From CAZJYI01 sp964550025 (lineage in GTDB: Bacteria; Verrucomicrobiota; Kiritimatiellia; UBA8416; CAYOBW01): a stretch of 13,352 nucleotides of DNA. The stretch lies in the NCBI GenBank assembly GCA_964550025.1, contig CAZJYI010000235.1, positions 1 through 13,352 on the forward strand, in the 5' to 3' direction. Shown here one piece after another: positions 6,528 to 13,352 of this stretch. The translations under genes were made by a program, and so were the position numbers. The notes beneath the pieces are model-generated. The model ran no database searches and was not told the DNA's origin. It worked only from the letters and a program-made list of their open reading frames with translations. Each line of letters opens with the position of its first letter. Within the stretch, counting starts at the first letter, position 1.

Positions 6528-7886
6528 ATGTCTACACGAGCATACCGCCGGTTTCTCGCCGCGGGGCTGTGCGTGATGGGACTGGTGTTGGCCTGCGTTC
6601 CGGTTGCCCGTGGCCAGTCCGCCGAAGCTGAGTACGGCGCCGACATCAAGTGGAACGCCACCCCCAATGACGTAAACAACCTGCTCAAGAATCTCAAGGA
6701 CCTGGCGGACATCAACTACAACATGGATGCCAGGCGCCTGGACGAGTGTTCCCCCGACCCGGAACAGAATCCTGTTCTGTTCCGCTCGGGGCACTACAAC
6801 TTCGAGTACACGCCCCAGCAACGTGCCAAGTTGCGCGAATTCCTGTTGGCCGGGGGCATGATCATCTACAACACGGGCTTGGGCTCGGCGCCGTTCTACC
6901 GCTCCGTGATGCGCGAGATGAAGGTCATTTTTCCCGAACAGCCCTTGCAGCGGTTGACGTCGGACCACCCCATCTTTCACGCGTTTCACGATGTTGACCG
7001 GGTCAAGTACACCGCCGGTGTGCGCAAGATGGGATACAGTGGCTATGAGCCCTGGTTCGACGCCATCGAGATCAACTGCCGGGTGGTGGTGTTGATCTCG
7101 CGTTTCGGCATGGCCGTGGGGTGGCAGGATTCTGTTGAGGATCACTACGCGGCGTACATGCCGGAATCGGCTTACAAGCTGGGGCTGAACATCTTCGCCT
7201 ATGCCAGCGCGATGCGGGCCTGGGCCAAGAATGCCGCCTATGCCATGAAGTTCATCGACAACGAAGAAGCTTCGACAGACAAGGTATCCCTGGTCCAGAT
7301 CGTCTACGACGGGGTGTGGAAGACGCGCCACGTAGGCCTGTCCGTGTTGTTGCACACCTTCAACCAGCGCACCGATGTTCCGGTGAAGTTCAAGGTGAAG
7401 CAGATACGTCTGAACAATCGGGCCATCTTCAACTCGCCGCTGCTCTACATCACGGGCCACGAGCATTTCTCGATGTCGAAGGCGGAGGTCATGCAGCTTC
7501 GCAAGTACCTTCAGAACGGCGGTTTTCTCCTGGCTGAGGCCTGCTGCGGACGCAAGGGGTTCGACCTGGCCTTTCGCCAGCTCATGAAGCAGGCCCTTCC
7601 GACACACCCGCTCAAGGCGCTGTCGCAGTCAGCGTCGGTGTTCGCGACCCCTCACCAGATCAAGACGCTCGGCGTTACGCCCACCCTGAACCAGGATCTC
7701 GGGGCCTCGGCCGTGCCGCCGATGCTCGAAGGCGTCGAAATCGAAGGGAATACCGTCGTTGTGTACAGTCGCTTCGGTCTTGCGGGCGGATGGGAAATGT
7801 CTCAGAGCCCGTACGCCAAGGGATACGATGACGTGGGCTCCATCAAGCTGGGGCACAATATCCTGATGTACGCAATAACACAGTAG
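6528..7886 (+). CDS. Secreted tandem DUF4159 protein, paralogue of the sensor ectodomain
   Basis: 452 aa. A signal peptide (residues 1 to about 30, hydrophobic core FLAAGLCVMGLVLACVPVA) is followed by two DUF4159 units, about 36-235 and 253-452, with no membrane anchor. The second carries LLYITGHEHF (305-314) and GGFLLAEACCG (331-341), the family signature; the first has FRSGHYNF and GGMIIYNTGLG (109-119), lacking the CC. DUF4159 is a glutamine-amidotransferase-like Rossmann domain often found with BatA, VWA and MoxR proteins; no enzyme activity is established to my knowledge. Alignment with the protein at 4003 runs from the first unit throughout, with identical blocks such as LLHTFNQRT (274-282 here). 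ATG 6528 is chosen because GGAGAAG (6514-6520) is seven bases before it; a GTG directly in front (6525) is the alternative. The gene follows a terminator, so it probably has its own promoter. Confidence 0.88.
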   Translation: MSTRAYRRFLAAGLCVMGLVLACVPVARGQSAEAEYGADIKWNATPNDVNNLLKNLKDLADINYNMDARRLDECSPDPEQNPVLFRSGHYNFEYTPQQRAKLREFLLAGGMIIYNTGLGSAPFYRSVMREMKVIFPEQPLQRLTSDHPIFHAFHDVDRVKYTAGVRKMGYSGYEPWFDAIEINCRVVVLISRFGMAVGWQDSVEDHYAAYMPESAYKLGLNIFAYASAMRAWAKNAAYAMKFIDNEEASTDKVSLVQIVYDGVWKTRHVGLSVLLHTFNQRTDVPVKFKVKQIRLNNRAIFNSPLLYITGHEHFSMSKAEVMQLRKYLQNGGFLLAEACCGRKGFDLAFRQLMKQALPTHPLKALSQSASVFATPHQIKTLGVTPTLNQDLGASAVPPMLEGVEIEGNTVVVYSRFGLAGGWEMSQSPYAKGYDDVGSIKLGHNILMYAITQ

Positions 7887-7902
7887 CCGACAACCACCCA
7901 GC

Positions 7903-7908
7903 AAGGAG
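7903..7908 (+). promoter_or_regulatory. Shine-Dalgarno site deciding the GTG start at 7917
   Basis: AAGGAG is eight bases before GTG 7917. The in-frame GTG at 7908 overlaps this site and would be unserved, so 7917 is the better start. Confidence 0.7.
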
Positions 7909-7916
7909 TGATCACT

Positions 7917-8582
7917 GTGAGAAGGTTGAACACCGTTTTGGTTGCCGCCCTGATGGTTGCGGCAGTGTCCCCCCCCGCCCTTGCCAAGACGTCCAACGGC
8001 AACGATTTCGCACTGTATTACATTGAATGCAAGACGGACGCCGAGCGCAAGGAGCTCCTTGACGATGCGAAGAAGCGGCCGCACTTCTTCCGCTACCTCC
8101 AGATCATGTACATGAAGGAAGAGTCCGTCGAGCGCGGCACACACGTTACGATTACCGCCTTCGAGCCGGCTTCCTACATGGACGTGCATTTCGTCGTGAA
8201 GAAGCGCTTCTCCGTCGACAAGCTGCGGGAGGAGCCCGAGACCAAGCAGGGCGACGCGATTGCCGTGACCGGTGTGGTGCGCGGCGTCAAGGAGAACACG
8301 ATCATCCTGGATCCCGTGGTCGTACGGCACAAAGACCGCCTTCACCCCAAGCGGGGCAAGGAGCTGCTGTGCGAAGTGGATCCGGGCGCGACGTTTTACT
8401 CCTACACGGGCGGCAAGCGCGCCGTCAGCCTGACCTACAAAGACCGTGACCTCCTGCAGCATAAGGACAGGGTATTGGGCCAGAAGGGCAAGGTCGGGTG
8501 GCAGGAGTTCCTGGAACAGGAGCTCGCCAAGCGCGAGAAGGCCCGTGCCGCCGCAAAGGCCGCGCGGAAGAAGCAGAAATGA
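7917..8582 (+). CDS. Exported protein of unknown function
   Basis: 221 aa from GTG 7917. The signal peptide RRLNTVLVAALMVAAVSPPALA is probably cut after ALA (residue 23). The middle (KQGDAIAVTGVVRGVKENTI, then ILDPVVVRHKDR) reads like a short beta-barrel strand series, possibly OB-fold-like, but that is only an impression. The tail is very basic and helical (LAKREKARAAAKAARKKQK), which could bind acidic surface polymer or nucleic acid. It starts 30 bases after the DUF4159 gene and is probably co-transcribed with it, implying a shared envelope role. I do not recognise a named family. Confidence 0.75.
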   Translation: MRRLNTVLVAALMVAAVSPPALAKTSNGNDFALYYIECKTDAERKELLDDAKKRPHFFRYLQIMYMKEESVERGTHVTITAFEPASYMDVHFVVKKRFSVDKLREEPETKQGDAIAVTGVVRGVKENTIILDPVVVRHKDRLHPKRGKELLCEVDPGATFYSYTGGKRAVSLTYKDRDLLQHKDRVLGQKGKVGWQEFLEQELAKREKARAAAKAARKKQK

Positions 8583-8618
8583 TCGGCCCGGTGTCCGACA
8601 GGTTGGCGGGGATCATCC

Positions 8619-8688
8619 CCCTTCGTCTTTCCCTTAATCTTTGCCCTGGTCTCATAAGACAAAGGGACAGACTAAGGCAAAGACAAGG
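8619..8688. repeat. Inverted array with 12-bp period (AGACAAAGGGAC type)
   Basis: The left arm (about 8619-8653) runs as TCTTTCCCTTAA, TCTTTGCCCTGG, TCTC. The right arm (8657-8688) runs as AGACAAAGGGAC, AGACTAAGGCAA, AGACAAGG. The arms are complementary with one bulge and roughly five mismatches, joined by only a few bases, so a long stem-loop is likely. The spacer as a whole is 158 bases (8583-8740). The rest of it holds a small GGGG-ATCAT-CCCC hairpin (8608-8620) and AAGGAGGAG (8685-8693), which has no suitably spaced start codon. Confidence 0.75.
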
Positions 8689-8740
8689 AGGAGAGACCCG
8701 GTCTCGAGTCGTCCGTGAGATCTCGTTTCCCGGAGCGCTG

Positions 8741-9613
8741 TTGAAGTCGAGACTGAGAGAACGTCTTCAACCTCTCGTTCTGACGTGTGTCGTCACCGCC
8801 GCCCTGCTTGCCGCCGCGTTTCCGGCCGGTGCGCAGCAGGAGCTGGATGAGCGGGGACTGTGGGAGATCTGGCAGCAGCAGGAGGCAGCGCCCGAGGACT
8901 CCGCGGCGATCGTCGCCGCCTGTGAGGAGTTCAAGAAGAAGCACGCCTACGATGCCCTGAACGGGGTTGCCGACACCCTTGCGGCATGGCACCTTCTGAA
9001 GCTCGGCAAGCGGGCGGAAGCCGCCGCCCTTTTCGGGCTCTATGTCCGTCGCATGAGCAACCCGCTCGGAAGGGGGGCGAGCATCATCGCCTCCTCCTGG
9101 CTCACGCGCATGGACCGCGAGCAGGTGAGGGCCACCTTGCAGTTCTACTACCGCAAGGAGATCGGCTATCCGCGCACATTGCAGGACCTGGCTGCGTACA
9201 AGGGGCTGCCGATCGACCTGAAGCCCCCATACAAGGACCGCTGGGATCAGGCCTGGTCCTATCGGCTGGTCGGGTTGAAGACCATCCCGGGGCTTCTTGA
9301 CCAGAAGTACGAGCTGTTGTCGCGGACGCTCGGCGATGGATCGGACCTCGCGCAGGCGCTGACCCTGAAGTACGGCGAGAAGATCGACGCCAAGGCCGTC
9401 GGGATGCGTTCGTCGACTCCCGGGCGTGAGGTGGTGGACATGGTGATCGGCGCGCGGGCCAGGGAGAGCGAGATCGGCCCCAAGACGCGGACGTCCCTGG
9501 TCAGCGTGGGGACGTGGACCGAAGGCATGTTTCTGGCCTACGTGGGGAAGCGCATCCTTCTTGTCTGCGATCGCCACCACTGGGAGATCCTGGTCAGGCC
9601 GACGGAACCATGA
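8741..9613 (+). CDS. Exported protein with pseudopilin-like segment, first gene of VWA operon
   Basis: 290 aa if begun at TTG 8741. The frame is open further upstream, but that part overlaps the previous gene and crosses a repeat, whereas 8741 gives a basic N-terminus (KSRLRERLQ) and a clean signal peptide (PLVLTCVVTAALLAAAFPAGA, cleavage near residue 31). GGAG (8732-8735) is five bases upstream. Residues about 45-130 are helical, possibly TPR-like. Residues 136-203 (FYYRKEIGYPRTLQDLAAY, then PPYKDRWDQAWSYRL, then YELLSRTLGDGSD) resemble the C-terminal part of type II secretion G-type pseudopilins, but the N-terminal pilin helix is absent. It ends 16 bases before the DUF58 gene. The start is uncertain and the function is unknown. 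Confidence 0.7.
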   Translation: MKSRLRERLQPLVLTCVVTAALLAAAFPAGAQQELDERGLWEIWQQQEAAPEDSAAIVAACEEFKKKHAYDALNGVADTLAAWHLLKLGKRAEAAALFGLYVRRMSNPLGRGASIIASSWLTRMDREQVRATLQFYYRKEIGYPRTLQDLAAYKGLPIDLKPPYKDRWDQAWSYRLVGLKTIPGLLDQKYELLSRTLGDGSDLAQALTLKYGEKIDAKAVGMRSSTPGREVVDMVIGARARESEIGPKTRTSLVSVGTWTEGMFLAYVGKRILLVCDRHHWEILVRPTEP

Positions 9614-9629
9614 TTTAGCGGAGTGAACG

Positions 9630-10583
9630 ATGGCGTTCGTAAGGCAGGAAAAAAAGATCCAGATCCGCAAGGACAAGGCGCCCCCGAAGGAGGGGCTTAC
9701 CGCCCTGCTGAACCCCGAGGAGATGCACAAGCTCGGGCGCCTCGTGCTCATGTCACGTTACGTGGTCGAGGGCAACCTGGCCGGCGCGCACCGCAGCCCC
9801 CTGCGCGGCCAGAGCTCCGAGTTCTCCGACCACAAGGCGTACGGGGTTGGTGACGATCCCAAGCACATCGACTGGCGCGTGCTCGCGCGCACCGACAAAT
9901 ACTACGTCAAGCGTTTCCAGGACGAAACCAATCTGCGCGTGTACTTCTGTGTTGATCGCAGCCACTCCATGGCCTTTGCCAACGACGGGAAGACCAAGTA
10001 CGAACACGCCTGCCACCTTGCGGCGGCGCTGGGATACGTGGTCGTGAAGGCGCGGGACTCGGCCGGGCTCTTTCTGCACGCGGACAAGATCGACGTATCG
10101 ATGGGGGCGCGCAACTCCCTCAACCATCTGCACAACTTGTGCAAGCGCCTCCAGGAACATGAGCCCGGCTCCACGACGGCCATTGCGGAGTCGCTGCACC
10201 AGATTGCGGCCTCCATTCGCCGTCGGGCCCTGGTGGTCATCATTTCCGACCTTTTCGGCGACGAAGAAGCCATCGTCCACGCCCTGGCGCATTTCCGCAA
10301 ACGGCACCACGACGTGATCGTGTTGCACGTGCTGGACCCGGCCGAAATCGACCTGTCCTTCAAGAAACCGTGCGAGTTCGAGGACCTGGAAAACGGTGAC
10401 CGCGTCACCGTGAATCCGCGCGCGTTGCGCAAGGCGTATACCGAAGTCTTCGCCCAGTTCCTCGATCGCTATCGCACGGCGTGCGCGGGCATGAAGATCG
10501 ACTACCGCATCGCCAGGACGGACGAAACGCCCGAGGAGTTTGCGAGGGCGTACTTGTCTGAGAGACAGAGATTGTGCAAGTAG
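9630..10583 (+). CDS. DUF58 domain protein (MoxR-associated)
   Basis: 317 aa, typical for short DUF58 proteins. The signature YGVGDDPKHIDWRVLARTDK (71-90) followed by VKRFQDET is unmistakable. The domain is von Willebrand A-like: D109-R-S111-H-S113 forms the metal-ion-dependent adhesion site, and IISDLFGD (204-211) is the later acidic strand end. No membrane helix is present, as is common in this family. GGAG (9620-9623) precedes ATG 9630. DUF58 proteins work with MoxR AAA+ ATPases and VWA membrane proteins, with proposed roles in complex assembly or envelope integrity. The following BatA-like gene starts 6 nt after the stop. A MoxR gene is not in the window. Confidence 0.95.
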   Translation: MAFVRQEKKIQIRKDKAPPKEGLTALLNPEEMHKLGRLVLMSRYVVEGNLAGAHRSPLRGQSSEFSDHKAYGVGDDPKHIDWRVLARTDKYYVKRFQDETNLRVYFCVDRSHSMAFANDGKTKYEHACHLAAALGYVVVKARDSAGLFLHADKIDVSMGARNSLNHLHNLCKRLQEHEPGSTTAIAESLHQIAASIRRRALVVIISDLFGDEEAIVHALAHFRKRHHDVIVLHVLDPAEIDLSFKKPCEFEDLENGDRVTVNPRALRKAYTEVFAQFLDRYRTACAGMKIDYRIARTDETPEEFARAYLSERQRLCK

Positions 10584-10589
10584 ACGACC

Positions 10590-12902
10590 ATGTTTGATCT
10601 CCTCAGTCCATTGTTCTTCTACATCGGCGGCACGGTTGGTGTGCTGGTGCCGCTGGTGCTGCACCTCATCCAGAGCCGGCGGACGATTCGCGTCAAGATC
10701 AGCACGACGCGTTTTCTGCGCCTGGCCCAGGAGAAGGCTTCGCGCCGCATCAAGCTGGAGAACATTCTGCTGTGGATTCTGCGCACCGCCCTGCTCGTCA
10801 CGCTGGCGCTGGCGTTTGCCATGCCGATGCTGCGCAGTAAGCGCATCGGCAAGTGGTTCGGCCGGTCGCCGCGCGATGTGGCCATCGTGATCGACGGCTC
10901 GTACAGCATGGATTACAACCTGGGACGCAGCACGGTCTGGGAAAAGGCCACCGACGCAGCCGTGAGCATCGTGGAGGGTCTGTCCGAGCAGGACCGCCTC
11001 TGCGTATTCGTTGCCCGCGACCGTGTCGAACCCATTATCGAACAGTTGTCCGGCGACCGCGAGGAGGTCCTCGGACGCATCAAGGCCCTGACCCTCAGCC
11101 AGACGGCGTCTGAGCTGGCGCCCGCCATCATGGATGCCAACGCGGCGCTCAAAGAGGCCAAGCGGCGCCGCGAACGGGAAATCCACATCATCACCGACAC
11201 GCAGGCGCTGCCCTGGGACAGTTTTGGCCGTGAGGCTGCCGGCAAGGACGAGGAAGCGCCCGTGGCCACCGAGACGGCCGAGGGCGAAGAAGGCGCCGCC
11301 GACGGAGAAGCCGAGGCGGCCGCCACGTCGGAGAACGGCGATGAGGACGCGGAAGGGGGTGCGGCAGCGATCGGCGCGTGGGATCCGAGTGCCGTGGACA
11401 AACGGACCGTCGTGTTCGTTTCGCAGCTCGGCGTCAGCGGACCGGAGAACCTGTCGCCCTCGAAAGTCGAGGTCGAACCTTCGCTGCTGTTGGCCAACCA
11501 TCCCGCCAAGGCTCGCGTCCGGCTGAGCTACACCGGTCCGCCCAAGTCGACGACGGCGACACTGTACGTCGACGACGAAGAAGTCGGCAACCGCTCGGTC
11601 ACGCTTGGCACCGACCAGGCGGCAGAGCTCGTCTTTCCCATTCCGCCCCTTGCGCCGGGCCGGCACGCGGCGCGCGTGCAGATGCCGGACGACAACTTGT
11701 TGCTGGACAACACGTTTCATCTCGTGCTCAAAGTGGAGGACCAGTTCCCCACGCTTTGCGTGGGCTCGCGCGACGACACCCTGTTCGCGCGTGCCGCCCT
11801 GATGGCCGGCCGCACGGAAGGGGGCGGGATCGAGGCCGACTGGGTCGCCCCGGGCGAGCTGGGCAGCACGGACCTTTCGAAATACGCCTGTGTCTTACTC
11901 TGCAACGCCATTCCCCTGAGCGCGGGTGAAGTCAGCTCGCTGCAGGCCTTCGCCGACTCGGGCGGCCTGCTGGTTGTCTTTCCCGGCGAGCGCGCCGCCG
12001 CCATCGACTACCAGGCGTGGAACTGCCTGCCGGGCATCCCCGCTGCCGTCGCTGACGTGGCCGTGGCGCAGCGCAAGCGCTCGCTGCACTGGGACATGCC
12101 GCAGCACGCCGTGCTCGAGCCGCTTCAGATTGGCGGGTCGACCCTCTCCGTGACCGCGCGTCGCCAGCTTGTCTGGGACGAGTTCGCCGAGCGCGCCGAG
12201 CGCCTGGTTTCGATAGGGGCCGAGCACGCCTTCCTGGTCGGCCGCCCGCACGGCCAGGGCTACGTACTGATGTTCGCCGTCTCGGCCGACCGCACCTGGA
12301 GCGACTTCCCGCTGTCGCCGTTCTATCTGCCCGTGATCCACCAGATCGTCGAATTCGGCGCCGGGGTGGGCTCGAACCTCCCGTACGTATGGTGTACGCA
12401 CAACCTTTCACTCAACCGCCTTCTCCCGGAGGCGACGCGCGGAATGACGCTGCAGGGGCCCGACGGCAAGAGCGTGGTTGTGCGTAGCGCCGTGGCGGAA
12501 ACGGAACCCGTGCTGCACGTTGAGGACCTCATGGATGCCGGCGTGTACATCATGTCCGACCCGGAGACCGGCAGAGACATGCCCGCCCTGGCGGTCAACA
12601 TGGAACGCAGGGAATCCAACCTGACGCCGCTGGACCCCGCGGAGATATACGACCTGCTGAAACTGAAGAACGTGAACGTGGCGCATGATCTCGAGGAGCT
12701 GCTCAACCAGATTCGCGAGAGTCGTGTCGGCCGCACCTTCGGCGAGCAACTGCTGTGGCTCGTGCTGATCCTGGCCGCCGCCGAGTTCTTCTACGCCAAC
12801 CGCCTGACAAAGGAGTCTCCCTCGCTGTCCGGTGTGCTGGGAATCGAAGCTTCGGGAAAGACCTCGGGCAGCGCCGTGGCGGCGGAAGGGGGGAGCGCAT
12901 AG
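10590..12902 (+). CDS. BatA-type membrane protein with VWA and GATase-like domains
   Basis: 770 aa. The N-terminal BatA-like module (1-90) has two membrane helices, about 7-26 and 59-80, with the basic loop typical of the family (SRRTIRVKISTTRFLRLAQE). A VWA domain follows (96 to about 212) with adhesion site D102-G-S104-Y-S106. Residues 215-262 are an acidic, Ala/Glu/Gly-rich linker. Residues 275-380 look like an Ig/CARDB-like beta domain (ATLYVDDEEVG, LAPGRHAARVQMPDDNLL). Residues about 385-620 resemble a class I glutamine-amidotransferase-like fold (YACVLLCNAIPLSAGEVSSL, SGGLLVVFPGERAA), also seen in other BatA-like proteins and related in fold to DUF4159. A C-terminal helix (719-737) anchors the other end, so the large central part sits on one side of the membrane between two anchors. 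Start ATG 10590 has only a weak ribosome-binding site and may rely on coupling to the DUF58 gene. Confidence 0.9.
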   Translation: MFDLLSPLFFYIGGTVGVLVPLVLHLIQSRRTIRVKISTTRFLRLAQEKASRRIKLENILLWILRTALLVTLALAFAMPMLRSKRIGKWFGRSPRDVAIVIDGSYSMDYNLGRSTVWEKATDAAVSIVEGLSEQDRLCVFVARDRVEPIIEQLSGDREEVLGRIKALTLSQTASELAPAIMDANAALKEAKRRREREIHIITDTQALPWDSFGREAAGKDEEAPVATETAEGEEGAADGEAEAAATSENGDEDAEGGAAAIGAWDPSAVDKRTVVFVSQLGVSGPENLSPSKVEVEPSLLLANHPAKARVRLSYTGPPKSTTATLYVDDEEVGNRSVTLGTDQAAELVFPIPPLAPGRHAARVQMPDDNLLLDNTFHLVLKVEDQFPTLCVGSRDDTLFARAALMAGRTEGGGIEADWVAPGELGSTDLSKYACVLLCNAIPLSAGEVSSLQAFADSGGLLVVFPGERAAAIDYQAWNCLPGIPAAVADVAVAQRKRSLHWDMPQHAVLEPLQIGGSTLSVTARRQLVWDEFAERAERLVSIGAEHAFLVGRPHGQGYVLMFAVSADRTWSDFPLSPFYLPVIHQIVEFGAGVGSNLPYVWCTHNLSLNRLLPEATRGMTLQGPDGKSVVVRSAVAETEPVLHVEDLMDAGVYIMSDPETGRDMPALAVNMERRESNLTPLDPAEIYDLLKLKNVNVAHDLEELLNQIRESRVGRTFGEQLLWLVLILAAAEFFYANRLTKESPSLSGVLGIEASGKTSGSAVAAEGGSA

Positions 12903-12905
12903 CCC

Positions 12906-13352
12906 ATGACCGTCTTTGAACATACCATTCCAACCCTCCTGATCTGGATGGGACTGCTGGCCGCCGTGGGCGTTGGCGCGTTCAGCCTCTGGCGCTTCGC
13001 ACCGCGCACGATTCCCATGTGGGTGATCAGCGCCCTGTACGTCCTGTTCCTTTTCATGCTCCTGTGGTGCATGCTGTTGCCCGGGAGCAGGACCGAGGAA
13101 ATTCGCACGCTCAAACCGCATTTCGTCGTCGCTCTCGATACCTCGACCAGCATGCTGCTGAGTCCGTCGGACGACATTTCGAACCGCTGGGCCCAGGCGC
13201 AGGAGGCCCTTGCCCTGCCCTGGACAGACAGCGTAGGCGCAGAGTGCGAGATCGACATCTTCGCCTTCGACTCGGAAGTGACTCGCGATCTGCCGCTGGA
13301 GGAAGTTGCCGCCCTCGTACCGGAGGGTGAGGCCACGCTCCTCAGGGACGCG
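12906..13352 (+). CDS. Membrane VWA-domain protein, 5' part only
   Basis: 149 residues before the window ends; no stop codon is reached. Two membrane helices (about 9-28 and 36-58) are followed by a VWA domain starting at PHFVVALDTSTSM, with adhesion-site residues D78-T-S80-T-S82, and by GEATLLRDA at the end, where T144 would be the third site residue. This arrangement is usual for the second membrane VWA protein of MoxR/DUF58/BatA clusters, which often continue with further domains. GGAAGGGGGGAG (about 12884-12895) precedes ATG 12906 at a spacing of about 10 bases. The start is 3 nt after the stop of the previous gene. Confidence 0.88.
   Translation, partial: MTVFEHTIPTLLIWMGLLAAVGVGAFSLWRFAPRTIPMWVISALYVLFLFMLLWCMLLPGSRTEEIRTLKPHFVVALDTSTSMLLSPSDDISNRWAQAQEALALPWTDSVGAECEIDIFAFDSEVTRDLPLEEVAALVPEGEATLLRDA

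Noticed and set aside
5952..7607. Long antisense frame (551 aa) across the small secreted and DUF4159 genes
   Set aside because: It opposes two genes with signal peptides and ribosome-binding sites, crosses a terminator and a repeat, and shows no recognisable domain.
8608..8620. Terminator after the 7917 gene
   Set aside because: The GGGG/CCCC stem is only four pairs and no real T-run follows, so read-through into the next operon cannot be excluded.

Overview
This looks like a chromosomal stretch from a high-GC bacterium, most likely a member of the PVC superphylum (Planctomycetes, Kiritimatiellota, Lentisphaerae or Verrucomicrobia) or a similar environmental lineage. The hints are an ECF sigma factor of the kind expanded in Rhodopirellula and Verrucomicrobium, a secreted LamG-domain protein, several DUF4159 domains, a DUF58/BatA/VWA cluster, and intergenic spacers filled with short-period inverted repeats. 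The run of exactly 100 N (5847-5946) suggests a scaffolded draft or metagenome assembly. Every gene I can support is on the + strand. The taxonomic placement is inference.

Layout: (1) 217-2037 is a cobalamin-binding-type radical SAM enzyme of the RiPP-maturation class, bracketed by two near-identical 34-bp repeats. (2) 2206-3345 is an exported coiled-coil plus LamG protein. (3) 3449-4006 is an ECF sigma factor, overlapped by 4 nt (GTGA) with a membrane protein from 4003 that joins an anti-sigma-like cytoplasmic head, one transmembrane helix, a Pro-rich linker and two DUF4159 domains outside. The latter runs into the assembly gap. (4) 6033-6284 is a small exported Pro-rich protein, followed by a hairpin terminator. 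(5) 6528-7886 is a secreted protein with the same double-DUF4159 ectodomain as the sensor, followed at 7917-8582 by an exported protein of unknown role. (6) 8741-9613 (exported, pseudopilin-like segment), 9630-10583 (DUF58), 10590-12902 (BatA/VWA/GATase-like) and 12906 to the end (membrane VWA protein, partial) form a tight operon with spacings of 16, 6 and 3 nt.

How they may work together: DUF58, BatA-like and VWA proteins usually act with a MoxR AAA+ ATPase in envelope-associated complexes, and DUF4159 proteins often accompany them. No MoxR gene is visible here. The unusual part is that a DUF4159 pair has become the extracytoplasmic half of an anti-sigma-like protein, while a free secreted copy of the same pair and a small secreted protein sharing the linker motif GDGSxExGFVPPP sit just downstream. 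My hypothesis is an envelope-sensing circuit in which the sigma factor responds to the state of the DUF4159/VWA machinery. The sequence supports the architecture. The circuit itself is inference.

Four of the larger intergenic spacers carry inverted arrays of short degenerate repeats (mostly 7-bp units), with three unrelated unit sequences plus one 12-bp type. They account for most of the non-coding sequence. I found no tRNA, rRNA, CRISPR array or transposase.
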